Shown piece by piece: positions 18,081 through 25,861 of a stretch of 64,000 bases of DNA. Within the stretch, counting starts at the first letter, position 1, and each line of letters begins with the position of its first letter. The stretch is from UBA830 sp002295635 (lineage in GTDB: Bacteria; Pseudomonadota; Alphaproteobacteria; MPNO01; UBA830): the NCBI GenBank assembly GCA_002295635.1, contig DBHK01000026.1, forward strand, positions 62,001 through 126,000, given 5' to 3'. The notes below the pieces were generated by a model. That model was not told the origin of the DNA, did not search any database, and saw only the letters and a list, made by a program, of their open reading frames with translations. Position numbers and translations under genes: made by a program.

Positions 18081-18956
18081 TTAGGCCGGTGGGCAAGCAG
18101 ATATATACCAATCAGCGATTTGACGTCCCACCACAAAATTTGTGTCGTCGCGCGCTTGGAGCAGATCCAGCATTCGTTCAAGGTATGCAAAGCGGTGCGG
18201 GACCCCTATCAAATGGGGGTGCAACGCTAAAGTCAGTATCCGAGGCTGTGTTTTTAGCTCCCGCTCAAATACTTCAAGCGTATCCACCAGTCGTTCGTAC
18301 ATCTCAGAAGAACTCATGTTTTGTCCTGCAAATAAAGGACTGTCGTTGAGCTCTAATGTGTATGGTATGGATAAAAGCGGGCCATGTTTCGTGGTCATCC
18401 AGTTGGGCAAATCATCCATAACCCAGTCGAATACATAATCGATTCCCAACTCTTTCAAGATATCTGGTGTGTCAAAAGTCTCCTTTAGGCCTGGTCCTAG
18501 CCAACCTCCCGGCCGGCTGCCGGTGAAATCCTCAATCATCTGGATAGCAAGCGCAATAATATCCCGTTCATCGGTCTCGCCTTGAATAGATTTCTGATGC
18601 AAACCGTGGCCGACAAATTCCCAACCAGCGTCAAGCATTGCCTTAGCGCAGGAAGGATAGGCGTCGATAACTCCGGCATTTAGGCTAACGCTTGCCGGCA
18701 AGTTCCGTCGTTTGAAGCATTCCAAAAGCCGGGGCATTCCTGTCCGCATTCCGTATTCTGCCCAACTGAAATTCGGTATATCGGGTATCTGTTCCAAGCC
18801 ATGGGGCGCGGTTAGGTATTTTCTCGGCATATTTTGATCAAACAACCAATGTTCCACGTTCACAACCAAATGGACTTGAAGCGGTTTTTCGTCGATGCCT
18901 TTAAGCGGCGGACGCTCGCTGGACATTTGATAGGGAATTCGAGGGTTACTAATCAT
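18081..18956 (-). CDS. PuuE-like polysaccharide deacetylase-family protein (copy 1)
   Basis: 291 residues of the NodB/CE4-like fold, in the branch that includes allantoinase PuuE. Conserved blocks: LVVNVEHW (in place of the NodB metal Asp-Asp segment), YGMRTGMPRLLECF, GWEFVGHGLHQ, GGWLGPGLKET, DWVMDDLP, IPYTLELNDSP and LALHPHLIGVPHR. The E-L-N-D-S and H-P-H-x-x-G-x-P-x-R blocks also occur in the paralog at 57 kb. The natural substrate may be a cyclic ureide or an N-acyl compound and not a polysaccharide. No signal peptide, so it is cytoplasmic. It lies alone, divergent from nothing obvious. Family assignment is firm; reaction is not. Confidence 0.82.
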   Translation of the reverse strand: MISNPRIPYQMSSERPPLKGIDEKPLQVHLVVNVEHWLFDQNMPRKYLTAPHGLEQIPDIPNFSWAEYGMRTGMPRLLECFKRRNLPASVSLNAGVIDAYPSCAKAMLDAGWEFVGHGLHQKSIQGETDERDIIALAIQMIEDFTGSRPGGWLGPGLKETFDTPDILKELGIDYVFDWVMDDLPNWMTTKHGPLLSIPYTLELNDSPLFAGQNMSSSEMYERLVDTLEVFERELKTQPRILTLALHPHLIGVPHRFAYLERMLDLLQARDDTNFVVGRQIADWYISACPPA

Positions 18957-19183
18957 AAAAGCAAACTTTCGTTAGTCACGCGAACTTTACCGATCTTTAC
19001 GCGCTTTTATGATACGCTATATAAGCGTCGGTAGCGGCCAGACGACTATAGACTAAGCCGGGTAGTGTTAAGTATTCTGAAGTATCTTGCCATCCATCTC
19101 CGCAAAGAAGATACCAATCACAGATTCTCTGAGGTAACCTCGAGCATTTTTAATATCAAGTTTTATATAGACTTAACGCTATA

Positions 19184-19351
19184 TTAAATTTGAACCTCAT
19201 CGATTTCAGCGGCACCCCTTGCGTTGTCAGCCGCATCGGGATCCGGTTCAGCCTTCTTCTCCGCCTTGGCTGCCGCTCGAGCGGCCTTTTTCTCGGCCTT
19301 TTTCCGTTCGCGCTCTTGGCGTTCAAAACGATAATTTGGCTTTCGGGGCAA
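19184..19351 (-). CDS. Small Lys/Ala-rich alphaproteobacterial protein downstream of cspA
   Basis: A 55-residue reading frame starting with TTG at 19351, preceded by GGAG six bases upstream. It runs (L)PRKPNYRFERQERERKKAE, then a KKAARAAAKAEKKAE stretch, and ends in an acidic tail. It has the strong Lys/Arg/Ala composition and a probable single charged helix. I recall similar short proteins in alphaproteobacterial genomes near cold-shock genes, but assign no function. The frame is preferred over the other reading frames here because of its ribosome site and amino-acid pattern. It lies behind the cspA terminator hairpin, so it is expressed by read-through or from its own promoter. Confidence 0.6.
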   Translation of the reverse strand: MPRKPNYRFERQERERKKAEKKAARAAAKAEKKAEPDPDAADNARGAAEIDEVQI

Positions 19352-19372
19352 ATTCTTCTCCGGGGGGGCTTC

Positions 19373-19402
19373 AAAAGAAACGGGCGGCCTTGCGGCCGCC
19401 CG
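19373..19402 (-). terminator. Rho-independent terminator of cspA
   Basis: A perfect 9-bp GC-rich stem (CGGGCGGCC / GGCCGCCCG) with a 4-base loop lies at 19381-19402. Read on the minus strand it is followed by TTTCTTTT. It begins 8 bp after the cspA stop codon, as expected for a strong intrinsic terminator of a highly expressed short mRNA. Confidence 0.9.
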
Positions 19403-19409
19403 AGGTGAC

Positions 19410-19619
19410 TTAGTCTTCCGCTACCAAATTCTCGGCAGCCATTTTGCCATCACGTCCGGGAACTAAATCGAATGAAACCTTTTGGCCTTCGTTTAGTCCG
19501 GAAAGTCCCGACCGTTCAACAGCACTAATGTGCACAAACGCATCCTTGGAACCATCTTCCGGCTCGATAAACCCAAAACCTTTTGTGGGATTAAACCATT
19601 TGACTGTACCTTTAGCCAT
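19410..19619 (-). CDS. cspA: Cold-shock protein, CspA family
   Basis: 69 residues from the ATG at 19619, chosen because AAAGGA lies six bases upstream; an extension by five codons (MKGQK) is less likely. The protein is a single cold-shock OB fold with the RNP1 motif KGFGFIEPED and RNP2-like DAFVHISAV, beginning MAKGTVKWFNPTKGFGFI. It binds single-stranded RNA/DNA and melts secondary structure. A terminator hairpin follows directly. The 313-bp spacer upstream (19620-19932) is long enough for a structured 5' UTR. The letter A in the symbol is by convention; several paralogs are usual. Confidence 0.96.
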   Translation of the reverse strand: MAKGTVKWFNPTKGFGFIEPEDGSKDAFVHISAVERSGLSGLNEGQKVSFDLVPGRDGKMAAENLVAED

Positions 19620-19932
19620 TTTCTGTCCTTTCACGACAATTGTATAGAATACCGCCCTATGCGGATTCCTACTGAAAAACGTTCACATTGCCGGGATAGA
19701 TAAATGAGCTAACCGCATAAGCGGGTATCACGATCTAGCATCGACGACCTCGCGACGTCCTAAGACCATACACATCTTTAAGAGAATGTGTATTAGAAAG
19801 ATTTATACCGACTATATCACTTCGCCGCAGCAAAATGGTGTAAATTATTATATAGGTATATGCGTTTTAACGAATTGTATTCTTAGAAGACAGGAAACGG
19901 AACCTTAATTTCTGAAATTTGGGAGGAAAGTT
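19620..19932. other. Intergenic spacer between divergent cspA and FAD monooxygenase genes
   Basis: 313 bp with no supportable gene. It must hold the promoter and probable long 5' leader of cspA (minus strand) and the promoter of the monooxygenase (plus strand), and it becomes very AT-rich near 19830-19870. A GGGAGGAAAG ribosome site sits just before the GTG at 19933. No riboswitch class recognised. Confidence 0.5.
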
Positions 19933-21120
19933 GTGTCGGGAACTGCAGCAAAGGTTGCAATTGTCGGTGGAGGAATCGGCGGGCTATTTGCAGCAAATGC
20001 ATTGATCGCGCAGGGCCTTGAAGTCTCGGTTTATGAGCAGGCGCCCGAGCTAGGCGAGATTGGCGCAGGCTTCTTCCTCACGCCAAACAGCGTCCGTCAA
20101 CTTGAGCGCGTCGGTCTCGGCCCTTCAGTAGAGAGATGGGGTGCGCTTGTCGGAGAGGGTTCGCAATACCTCCGTCAGGACGGTAGCCCAATAGCGCCAG
20201 TTCAAGTTGAAGATGCCTCTGGCTGGAACGCGACATACGGAATGCACCGCGCAGATATGGTCGAACTACTTGCTGCAGAGCTTCATGATGGTATCGTTCA
20301 TTGCGGTCATAAAGCGATAAATTTTGAACAGGATGATCAGCATGCTCGGGTGATTTTTGCGAATGGCATCCAAATCGAGGCCGATATCGTGATAGCGGCT
20401 GACGGAATTCATTCTGAACTACGACCCTTCGTATTTCCACCATCGACGCCAGTGTTCCACGGCACCATTAGCTATCGTGGACTAGTGCCTCGGGATCAGC
20501 TTCCGGACTGGCCGATGGATATTTGGCTGATGTGGGCCGGCCCCAAAAAACACTTTCTTGTCTTTCCCGTACGTAGCGGGGAAATGATAAATTATGTTGG
20601 TTTTGTACCGACAGATGAGCAAATGCGAGAATCGTGGTCGGCTCCCGGTGACCCGGACACTCTTCGCGCGGAATTCGCGGATTGGGACCCTAGGATCGAG
20701 GCCCTGCTACAAAAGGTCGACCAAACATTCCGTTGGGCGCTCTACGATCGAGAGCCCCTTCCAACTTGGACTAAAGGACGCCTTGCATTATTGGGGGACG
20801 CCGCCCACCCAATGCTGCCACATCTCGGCCAAGGTGCGAACCAGGCAATGGAAGACGGCATGGCGTTGGCAATCATTCTTTCTAAGACGGAAAAAGAAAA
20901 TGCTGCGGCCGCTCTGACCGCATACGAAAATCTTCGCCGTAAACGCGTTGCAGATATTGTTCTCGGCGCGCGGCAAAATGGGCTTCGGGTAGATTCGATG
21001 TTGGATTATTCCGATCTTGAAAAGAGGGACAACGAATTAACCGCACATGCAGAGTTTCGAAAACATCTCTATGCCTACGACGTGCTACCCGAAGCCGAAA
21101 TTGCCGCTTCTTCGATATAG
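19933..21120 (+). CDS. FAD-dependent aromatic monooxygenase (salicylate/3-hydroxybenzoate hydroxylase-like)
   Basis: 395 residues, GTG start with a strong GGGAGGAAAG site. A group A flavoprotein hydroxylase: dinucleotide-binding GGGIGGLFAANAL at the N-terminus, the DG motif region IEADIVIAADGIHSELR near residue 155, and the second FAD motif GDAAHPMLPHLGQGANQAMED near residues 295-315. These enzymes use NAD(P)H and O2 to hydroxylate a phenolic acid; the closest architecture is salicylate 1-monooxygenase or 3-hydroxybenzoate 6-hydroxylase. No ring-cleavage genes are adjacent, so the substrate is open. Monocistronic, ending before the tRNA-Ser region. Confidence 0.9.
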   Translation: MSGTAAKVAIVGGGIGGLFAANALIAQGLEVSVYEQAPELGEIGAGFFLTPNSVRQLERVGLGPSVERWGALVGEGSQYLRQDGSPIAPVQVEDASGWNATYGMHRADMVELLAAELHDGIVHCGHKAINFEQDDQHARVIFANGIQIEADIVIAADGIHSELRPFVFPPSTPVFHGTISYRGLVPRDQLPDWPMDIWLMWAGPKKHFLVFPVRSGEMINYVGFVPTDEQMRESWSAPGDPDTLRAEFADWDPRIEALLQKVDQTFRWALYDREPLPTWTKGRLALLGDAAHPMLPHLGQGANQAMEDGMALAIILSKTEKENAAAALTAYENLRRKRVADIVLGARQNGLRVDSMLDYSDLEKRDNELTAHAEFRKHLYAYDVLPEAEIAASSI

Positions 21121-21192
21121 TTTACATTCGGCCAAAGTAACAATTTGCAGTGGCAATTCGGGGTAATTCAAGGGACTAAGGAAGAGTACATT

Positions 21193-21265
21193 TGGCGAAG
21201 GAGGGAATATTCGAACTCCCGAGACGCTTTTACGCCCATAGGCATTCAAGACCGATGATAGTGGG
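21193..21265 (-). pseudogene. Decayed tRNA-Ser-like remnant (3' half)
   Basis: Read on the minus strand, this stretch contains CGGTCTTGAAT (compare CCGGTCTTGAAA of the intact tRNA-Ser), a variable-arm-like GGGCGTAAAAGCGTC, GGGAGTTCGAATATTCCC in place of the T arm, and ends CTCCTTCGCCA. No matching 5' acceptor strand is present and both T and anticodon stems have mismatches, so it should not be functional. It lies 60 bp downstream of the intact tRNA-Ser and in the same orientation, so it may be an old tandem copy or an attachment-site relic. Confidence 0.5.
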
Positions 21266-21325
21266 GCTAGTTCGGTGAACTATATTGTATTTATTATCAA
21301 TGTTGGGCGATTTTCCAGTCAGTTA

Positions 21326-21415
<90 letters not shown>

Positions 21416-21768
21416 GACAGCGCAGAACATAGACATCTTTTCCGAAGATGGAAGGTGCTAACTTTGTGTTTTTCCAGAGGGTAGGGCGGTGATCTCCGTT
21501 TCTGAAGATGCATTTATCTTGGGGTCATCTGTGGTCGTTAATTGCACGCTACCCCACTGTATGGGCCGCTATAGAGATCCTAGAGGCTACATTGGTAACC
21601 ATTCAGGTACTGATCATAGCCTTGGCCAATTTGATAGGTCTATAGGTGCGGATCCAGAGACGCTATAAATTCTATGAATCATACAATTGCCAGCGCTTTC
21701 GGAATAATATTTAGTGTTTGGCGAAACGATAAGAACAAAGATAAACATTATCCAGTGGCGGGGCCTTA
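21416..21768. other. Intergenic spacer upstream of tRNA-Ser and TAXI-TRAP permease
   Basis: 353 bp with no supportable coding region. It must contain the tRNA-Ser promoter (minus) and that of the TRAP permease (plus). A short inverted repeat CATCTT-ttccg-AAGATG lies near 21433-21449. No riboswitch or other RNA recognised. Confidence 0.5.
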
Positions 21769-23658
21769 ATGACACAACATATTAAAATAGCCCGAGGGGC
21801 AGCCGCTCTGATGACCGCAGGCTGCCTTATCTGGAACCTTGATTTCCTGACGCTACTGGACATGGCGCCTATCGAGGAGACCTTTCAGGCATTTGTATTA
21901 GGTCTTGCGCTTACAGTTACCTATTTGACCATCGGTATCACAAGAAAGTCATCTGAAAAGCTCCCTTGGTACGACCTTATTCTCTCGGTTTTTACAATTA
22001 TTCTCCTCTTATATGTAAGCCTTAACTACCTGCGCTTAAAGGAAGAGGGATTCGCAAATAGCACCAACGAAGTGATCTTCATTGGCGCGATCCTCTCCTT
22101 CTTAGTTTTAGAGGGGCTGCGGCGCTCAGCTGGATACGTTCTTCTTGGGGTAGTCGGGGTCTTCTTAATTTATGCGCCTCTCGCTCACATGGTTCCCGGA
22201 AGCCTAGTTGGTCTCAATCTGCCACTTTGGCAGATAGGAATGAACCTTGGATTCAATCCGAATGCTATTTTCGGCGCACCGCTCGTTATTTCGACAACAA
22301 TTGTGATCATGTTTATCCTAATGGGACAAGTACTACTTCGTGCCGGAGGTAGCGAGTTTTTCACCGACCTCGCGATGGCAACCATGGGTAGAAGACGTGG
22401 TGGCGCGGCGAAGATTTCAGTGATGGCATCCGCGCTATTCGGCACTATCTCTGGTGCCGCGGTCTCAAATGTCGTTGTTACGGGTGTCGTCACCATCCCT
22501 TTAATGAGGGACTCCGGCTACAAAGCAACCCACGCTGGGGCAATAGAAGCCATAGCGTCGACTGGCGGCCAAATGATGCCCCCCATAATGGGGGCTGCTG
22601 CTTTTCTCATGGCCGAGACCCTCGAAATTTTATACGCCGAGATCGTAATTGCGGCATTACTCCCATCTATAATATATTATTTCGCTGCATATATTCAGGT
22701 CGACCTGATTGCCGCACGAGATGATATTTCCGCAGTAAATCAGGAAATTCCAAAGTTAAAGCAAGTTCTTAAAGAAGGTTGGTATTTCATTCCACCCTTC
22801 GCTGTTCTAATTTACCTACTCTTCTGGGCGAACCAACCTGCGGCAGTTGCGGCTGTCTGGGCCGCCGCCGTACTTATAGTCTCCGGAGCAATCTTCAGCT
22901 ATAAGGGCCGCCGCATTCGGCTAGAAGACTTATATGAAATTCTCGCCGAAACAGGATTAGTGACAATCAATCTAATCATGATTGTTGCCGCAGCAGGTAT
23001 AGTTATCGGCGTTCTAAATATGACTGGGCTTGGCCTCGCATTACCGACCGCGCTGATAAGCATCGCAGGAGATAATCTGGCGGTCTTATTAATAATAGCC
23101 GCGGTTGTCTGCATCGTCTTGGGCATGGGGATGCCGACCACAGCGGTATACATTCTACTTTCAGCCTTGATAGCGCCGGCAATTATAGAAGCTGGCGTGG
23201 ACGACGTGCCGGCACATATGTTCATTCTTTATTTCGGAATGATGTCAATGATTACGCCGCCCATTGCCCTCGCGGCATTTGCCGCCGCGACGCTCACAAA
23301 GGCGGATCCTATGACTACGGGCTTTGTCGCAATGCGTTTCGGCTGGACTGCCTACGTAGTTCCATTTCTATTTGTTATATCTCCCAGTTTACTTTTGCTC
23401 GGCGATGATAATCTGCAGATAGCCATTGATGCGGGAACAGCACTGGTGGGTGTTTATTTAATATCAGTTGCAGCAATAGGTTATTTCCGTCGGCAGATGG
23501 GTTGGCCACCCCGAATTTTACTGATTTTATTGGGTGTCGCCGCGATGATCCCCGATCAAGCGGTAGGTTTTCAAGGAATCGCGGATATAGCGGGTTGTTC
23601 TCTCGGGATTTTAGCTCTCACGTTTCTGGCGATGTCCAGCAGAAACTCCTCTTCATAG
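21769..23658 (+). CDS. TRAP transporter fused permease (TAXI type, DctQM-like)
   Basis: 629 residues of almost continuous membrane helices. Residues about 1-130 form the four-helix small-permease-like part, and the remainder is the large DctM-type part with blocks characteristic of the 4TM/12TM fusion family: GAPLVISTTIVIMFILMG, SGAAVSNVVVTGVVTIPLM near 230, ASTGGQMMPPIMGAAAFLMAE near 260, and VLGMGMPTTAVYILLSALIAPAI near 450. With the binding protein encoded 180 bp downstream it makes an Na+-driven uptake system for an organic acid. Substrate is unknown. TAXI systems use this single fused permease in place of separate DctQ and DctM. Confidence 0.93.
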   Translation: MTQHIKIARGAAALMTAGCLIWNLDFLTLLDMAPIEETFQAFVLGLALTVTYLTIGITRKSSEKLPWYDLILSVFTIILLLYVSLNYLRLKEEGFANSTNEVIFIGAILSFLVLEGLRRSAGYVLLGVVGVFLIYAPLAHMVPGSLVGLNLPLWQIGMNLGFNPNAIFGAPLVISTTIVIMFILMGQVLLRAGGSEFFTDLAMATMGRRRGGAAKISVMASALFGTISGAAVSNVVVTGVVTIPLMRDSGYKATHAGAIEAIASTGGQMMPPIMGAAAFLMAETLEILYAEIVIAALLPSIIYYFAAYIQVDLIAARDDISAVNQEIPKLKQVLKEGWYFIPPFAVLIYLLFWANQPAAVAAVWAAAVLIVSGAIFSYKGRRIRLEDLYEILAETGLVTINLIMIVAAAGIVIGVLNMTGLGLALPTALISIAGDNLAVLLIIAAVVCIVLGMGMPTTAVYILLSALIAPAIIEAGVDDVPAHMFILYFGMMSMITPPIALAAFAAATLTKADPMTTGFVAMRFGWTAYVVPFLFVISPSLLLLGDDNLQIAIDAGTALVGVYLISVAAIGYFRRQMGWPPRILLILLGVAAMIPDQAVGFQGIADIAGCSLGILALTFLAMSSRNSSS

Positions 23659-23838
23659 CCTCTAAATAGATTTGATGGCGTTATGCGGCAACTTACCAAC
23701 GTATTTTCGGGACAAGCACCATGATCAAGGGCCAAGTACATTATAAAGGCAATTAAATTCAATCAGCGAAATGAAAAGTTTGGCCCCAAGAGCAATTTAT
23801 TCTAGATTTTCGTTAATTGAAAATTAAGGGAGGAAATC

Positions 23839-24816
23839 ATGAAGACAATTATTTACGCATCCGCCGTCGGCGTTCTGCTTACGACCGCTGGAATAGCAAA
23901 CGCTCAAGTTTACAGTGTTGCAACGAATCCTCAGGGAACTCTCGGCCACAGGACAGGAATTGCAGTCGCAAAGGTAGTTACAGCGAAAACTGATATTACG
24001 GCGCGAGCGCAGCCAATGGGCGGTTCTACAACCTACCTGCCAATGATTAATCGGCACGAAATTGATTTCGGCTTTACTAATGGTGGTGAGCTTAAACATG
24101 CTGCCGATGGTGTCGGTACATTTAAGGGTCGGAAACTGGAAAATATCAGAATGGTCGGTGTAATGTTTCCACTTCGGTCGGGAGTAGCTGTCGTTGCCGA
24201 TACTGGTTTAAAGAAAATTTCAGATCTGAAAAACTACAAAGGAAAGAAAATTCCATCTAAGTTCACATCGCTTGCGATTGTTGAAGACTTTCTAAAAGCT
24301 GCGTTAGTGAATGGCGGAGTAAAATTTGAAGATTTCACCCATGTCCCGATGGCTGGGCTCGCTAAGGCGGCGTTAGGCTTGGGTTCTGGTCGTGTAGATG
24401 TTTCTTGGGTCCCGGTTGGATCGGGGCTAGCTAAGAAAATTAACAACCAGTTGAGAAATAGAGGCGGAATTCGCTACCTAGACCTAGACACCTCGGAAGG
24501 ACCCTACAACGCCTTCAAAAAAGTTTCATATAACGCCCTGAAATTGGTCAAGATATCCGATACAAAAATTGCTGGCATCAAGGCACCGACGCATGTCGTG
24601 GAAATGACTTACGTAATGTTAACGCACAACAAAACAACCAACGAACTCGCATATAAAGTCACAAAGGCCATAATTGAGAACCAGAAAGCTCTCGGTAAAA
24701 GTTTCGGACCCTTCAACCGAAATAAAAAAGCGGACATGGGCACCGTCCCCAGCCCGGCATATCACCCGGGTGCGGTTAAAGCTTATAAAGAGGCCGGCAT
24801 GAGAGTCTCTCATTAA
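23839..24816 (+). CDS. TAXI-family TRAP transporter solute-binding protein
   Basis: 325 residues with a Sec signal peptide (MKTIIYASAVGVLLTTAGIANA, cleavage near residue 22) and a ribosome site GGGAGGAAATC before the ATG. The mature start VYSVATNPQGTLGHRTGIAVAKVV matches the TAXI (TRAP-associated extracytoplasmic immunogenic) binding-protein opening, and the DFGFTNGGE segment near residue 75 is the family equivalent of the ligand-loop. It captures the substrate in the periplasm and delivers it to the permease encoded upstream. A strong terminator follows, so permease and binding protein form the whole transport operon, with the binding protein probably more highly expressed. Confidence 0.93.
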   Translation: MKTIIYASAVGVLLTTAGIANAQVYSVATNPQGTLGHRTGIAVAKVVTAKTDITARAQPMGGSTTYLPMINRHEIDFGFTNGGELKHAADGVGTFKGRKLENIRMVGVMFPLRSGVAVVADTGLKKISDLKNYKGKKIPSKFTSLAIVEDFLKAALVNGGVKFEDFTHVPMAGLAKAALGLGSGRVDVSWVPVGSGLAKKINNQLRNRGGIRYLDLDTSEGPYNAFKKVSYNALKLVKISDTKIAGIKAPTHVVEMTYVMLTHNKTTNELAYKVTKAIIENQKALGKSFGPFNRNKKADMGTVPSPAYHPGAVKAYKEAGMRVSH

Positions 24817-24828
24817 GAAAGACTAACA

Positions 24829-24867
24829 AAAACCCCCTGTATCTTATTGATACAGGGGGTTTTTTTC
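24829..24867 (+). terminator. Rho-independent terminator after the TAXI binding protein
   Basis: An 11-bp perfect stem CCCCCTGTATC / GATACAGGGGG with a 5-base loop at 24833-24859 is flanked by an A tract before and TTTTTTTT after it. This is a textbook bidirectional-looking intrinsic terminator 17 bp after the stop codon. Confidence 0.95.
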
Positions 24868-24899
24868 TGTCTAGCCGTCAATCAAAACTGGTAACCGGT

Positions 24900-25766
24900 G
24901 TGGAAAAAAGTATTTCATTTAAATCCGAAGATCTTACGCTGAGCGGAATCCTAAATATTCCGGATGAAATTACGCCCGACGAAAAAAGGCCAGCGATTCT
25001 AGTGCTTCACGGTTTTGGAAGTAACAAGGAGAGCAAAAGTTGCATTTGGCCGGCTCGCAAGTTCACAAGATGGGGCTATGTAACACTCCGTTTTGACATG
25101 CGAAGCTGCGGTGACAGCGAAGGTAAACCCAACCATATCAACTGCCTAGAACAGGTCGAAGATACTATGAATGCCATCACTTATGTTCAGGGCCTTAATC
25201 AGGTCGATCCTGAACGAATTGCTCTGATTGGTACAAGCTTCGGGGCCGCAGTGACCGTATACACGGCTGGCGTGGACAAACGTGTATCGGCTGCCATTTC
25301 ATCTGGCGGCTGGGGCAACGGTGAACGCAAATTCCGTGAGCAACATATTGGTAAAGAAGCATGGACCGCCTTTACAAATATGATGGAAAGCGGTCGCGCG
25401 TATAAAAACCAAACAGGTGAGGTGCTGATGGTTCCACGGTATGACATCGTCCCTATCCCACAACATCTGCGGCGCAACCTTGCCCCTGGTTCTGTGATGA
25501 TGTTTCCAGCCGATACAGCCATCAGTATGTTCGAATTTAGAGCAGAAGACGTCATCGGGCAGATCGCCCCGCGACCGCTTCTCCTTCTTCATAGCTCAAA
25601 GGATTCAGTCACCCCGACGGAACAATCAATTGAAATGTTTAAACGCGCGGGCCAGCCAACCGATCTCCATCTTGTAGCCGATGTTGATCATTTTATGTTC
25701 GGTGAGGAAAACCCTCGGATTATAACGATACTAAGCGACTGGCTTGAGCGATATTTCCCTATCTGA
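24900..25766 (+). CDS. Alpha/beta hydrolase
   Basis: 288 residues, GTG start. Alpha/beta-hydrolase fold with oxyanion segment VLHGFGSNKES near residue 38, nucleophile elbow GTSFGAA (Ser near 105), catalytic Asp in LLLHSSKDSVTP near 235, and His in DVDHFMFGEE near 265. The triad is complete. Homologous enzymes are serine esterases, acyl-thioesterases or dipeptidyl-peptidase-like hydrolases; substrate is unknown. No signal peptide. It lies behind the TRAP terminator and 95 bp before fadH on the same strand, so it may belong with lipid or organic-acid catabolism. Confidence 0.88.
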   Translation: MEKSISFKSEDLTLSGILNIPDEITPDEKRPAILVLHGFGSNKESKSCIWPARKFTRWGYVTLRFDMRSCGDSEGKPNHINCLEQVEDTMNAITYVQGLNQVDPERIALIGTSFGAAVTVYTAGVDKRVSAAISSGGWGNGERKFREQHIGKEAWTAFTNMMESGRAYKNQTGEVLMVPRYDIVPIPQHLRRNLAPGSVMMFPADTAISMFEFRAEDVIGQIAPRPLLLLHSSKDSVTPTEQSIEMFKRAGQPTDLHLVADVDHFMFGEENPRIITILSDWLERYFPI

Positions 25767-25861
25767 ATGCTCTAATTTCCATCATTAGCGGGACACACAC
25801 ACTTTTATTTCACCACTCCTATGCTAAGCTTCTCTGCTTGGCGCACTCCAAAAGGGCTGCA

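Noticed and set aside
17812..18084. A 90-codon plus-strand frame in the spacer upstream of the 16.5-kb MFS gene.
   Set aside because: It begins inside the antisense of the MFS gene, has no ribosome site and an amino-acid make-up typical of noncoding AT-rich DNA.
21193..21265. Interpretation of the tRNA-like remnant as tRNA-Sec or tmRNA.
   Set aside because: No 8-bp acceptor or long anticodon-distal stem for tRNA-Sec, and no tag-reading frame or pseudoknot pattern for tmRNA.
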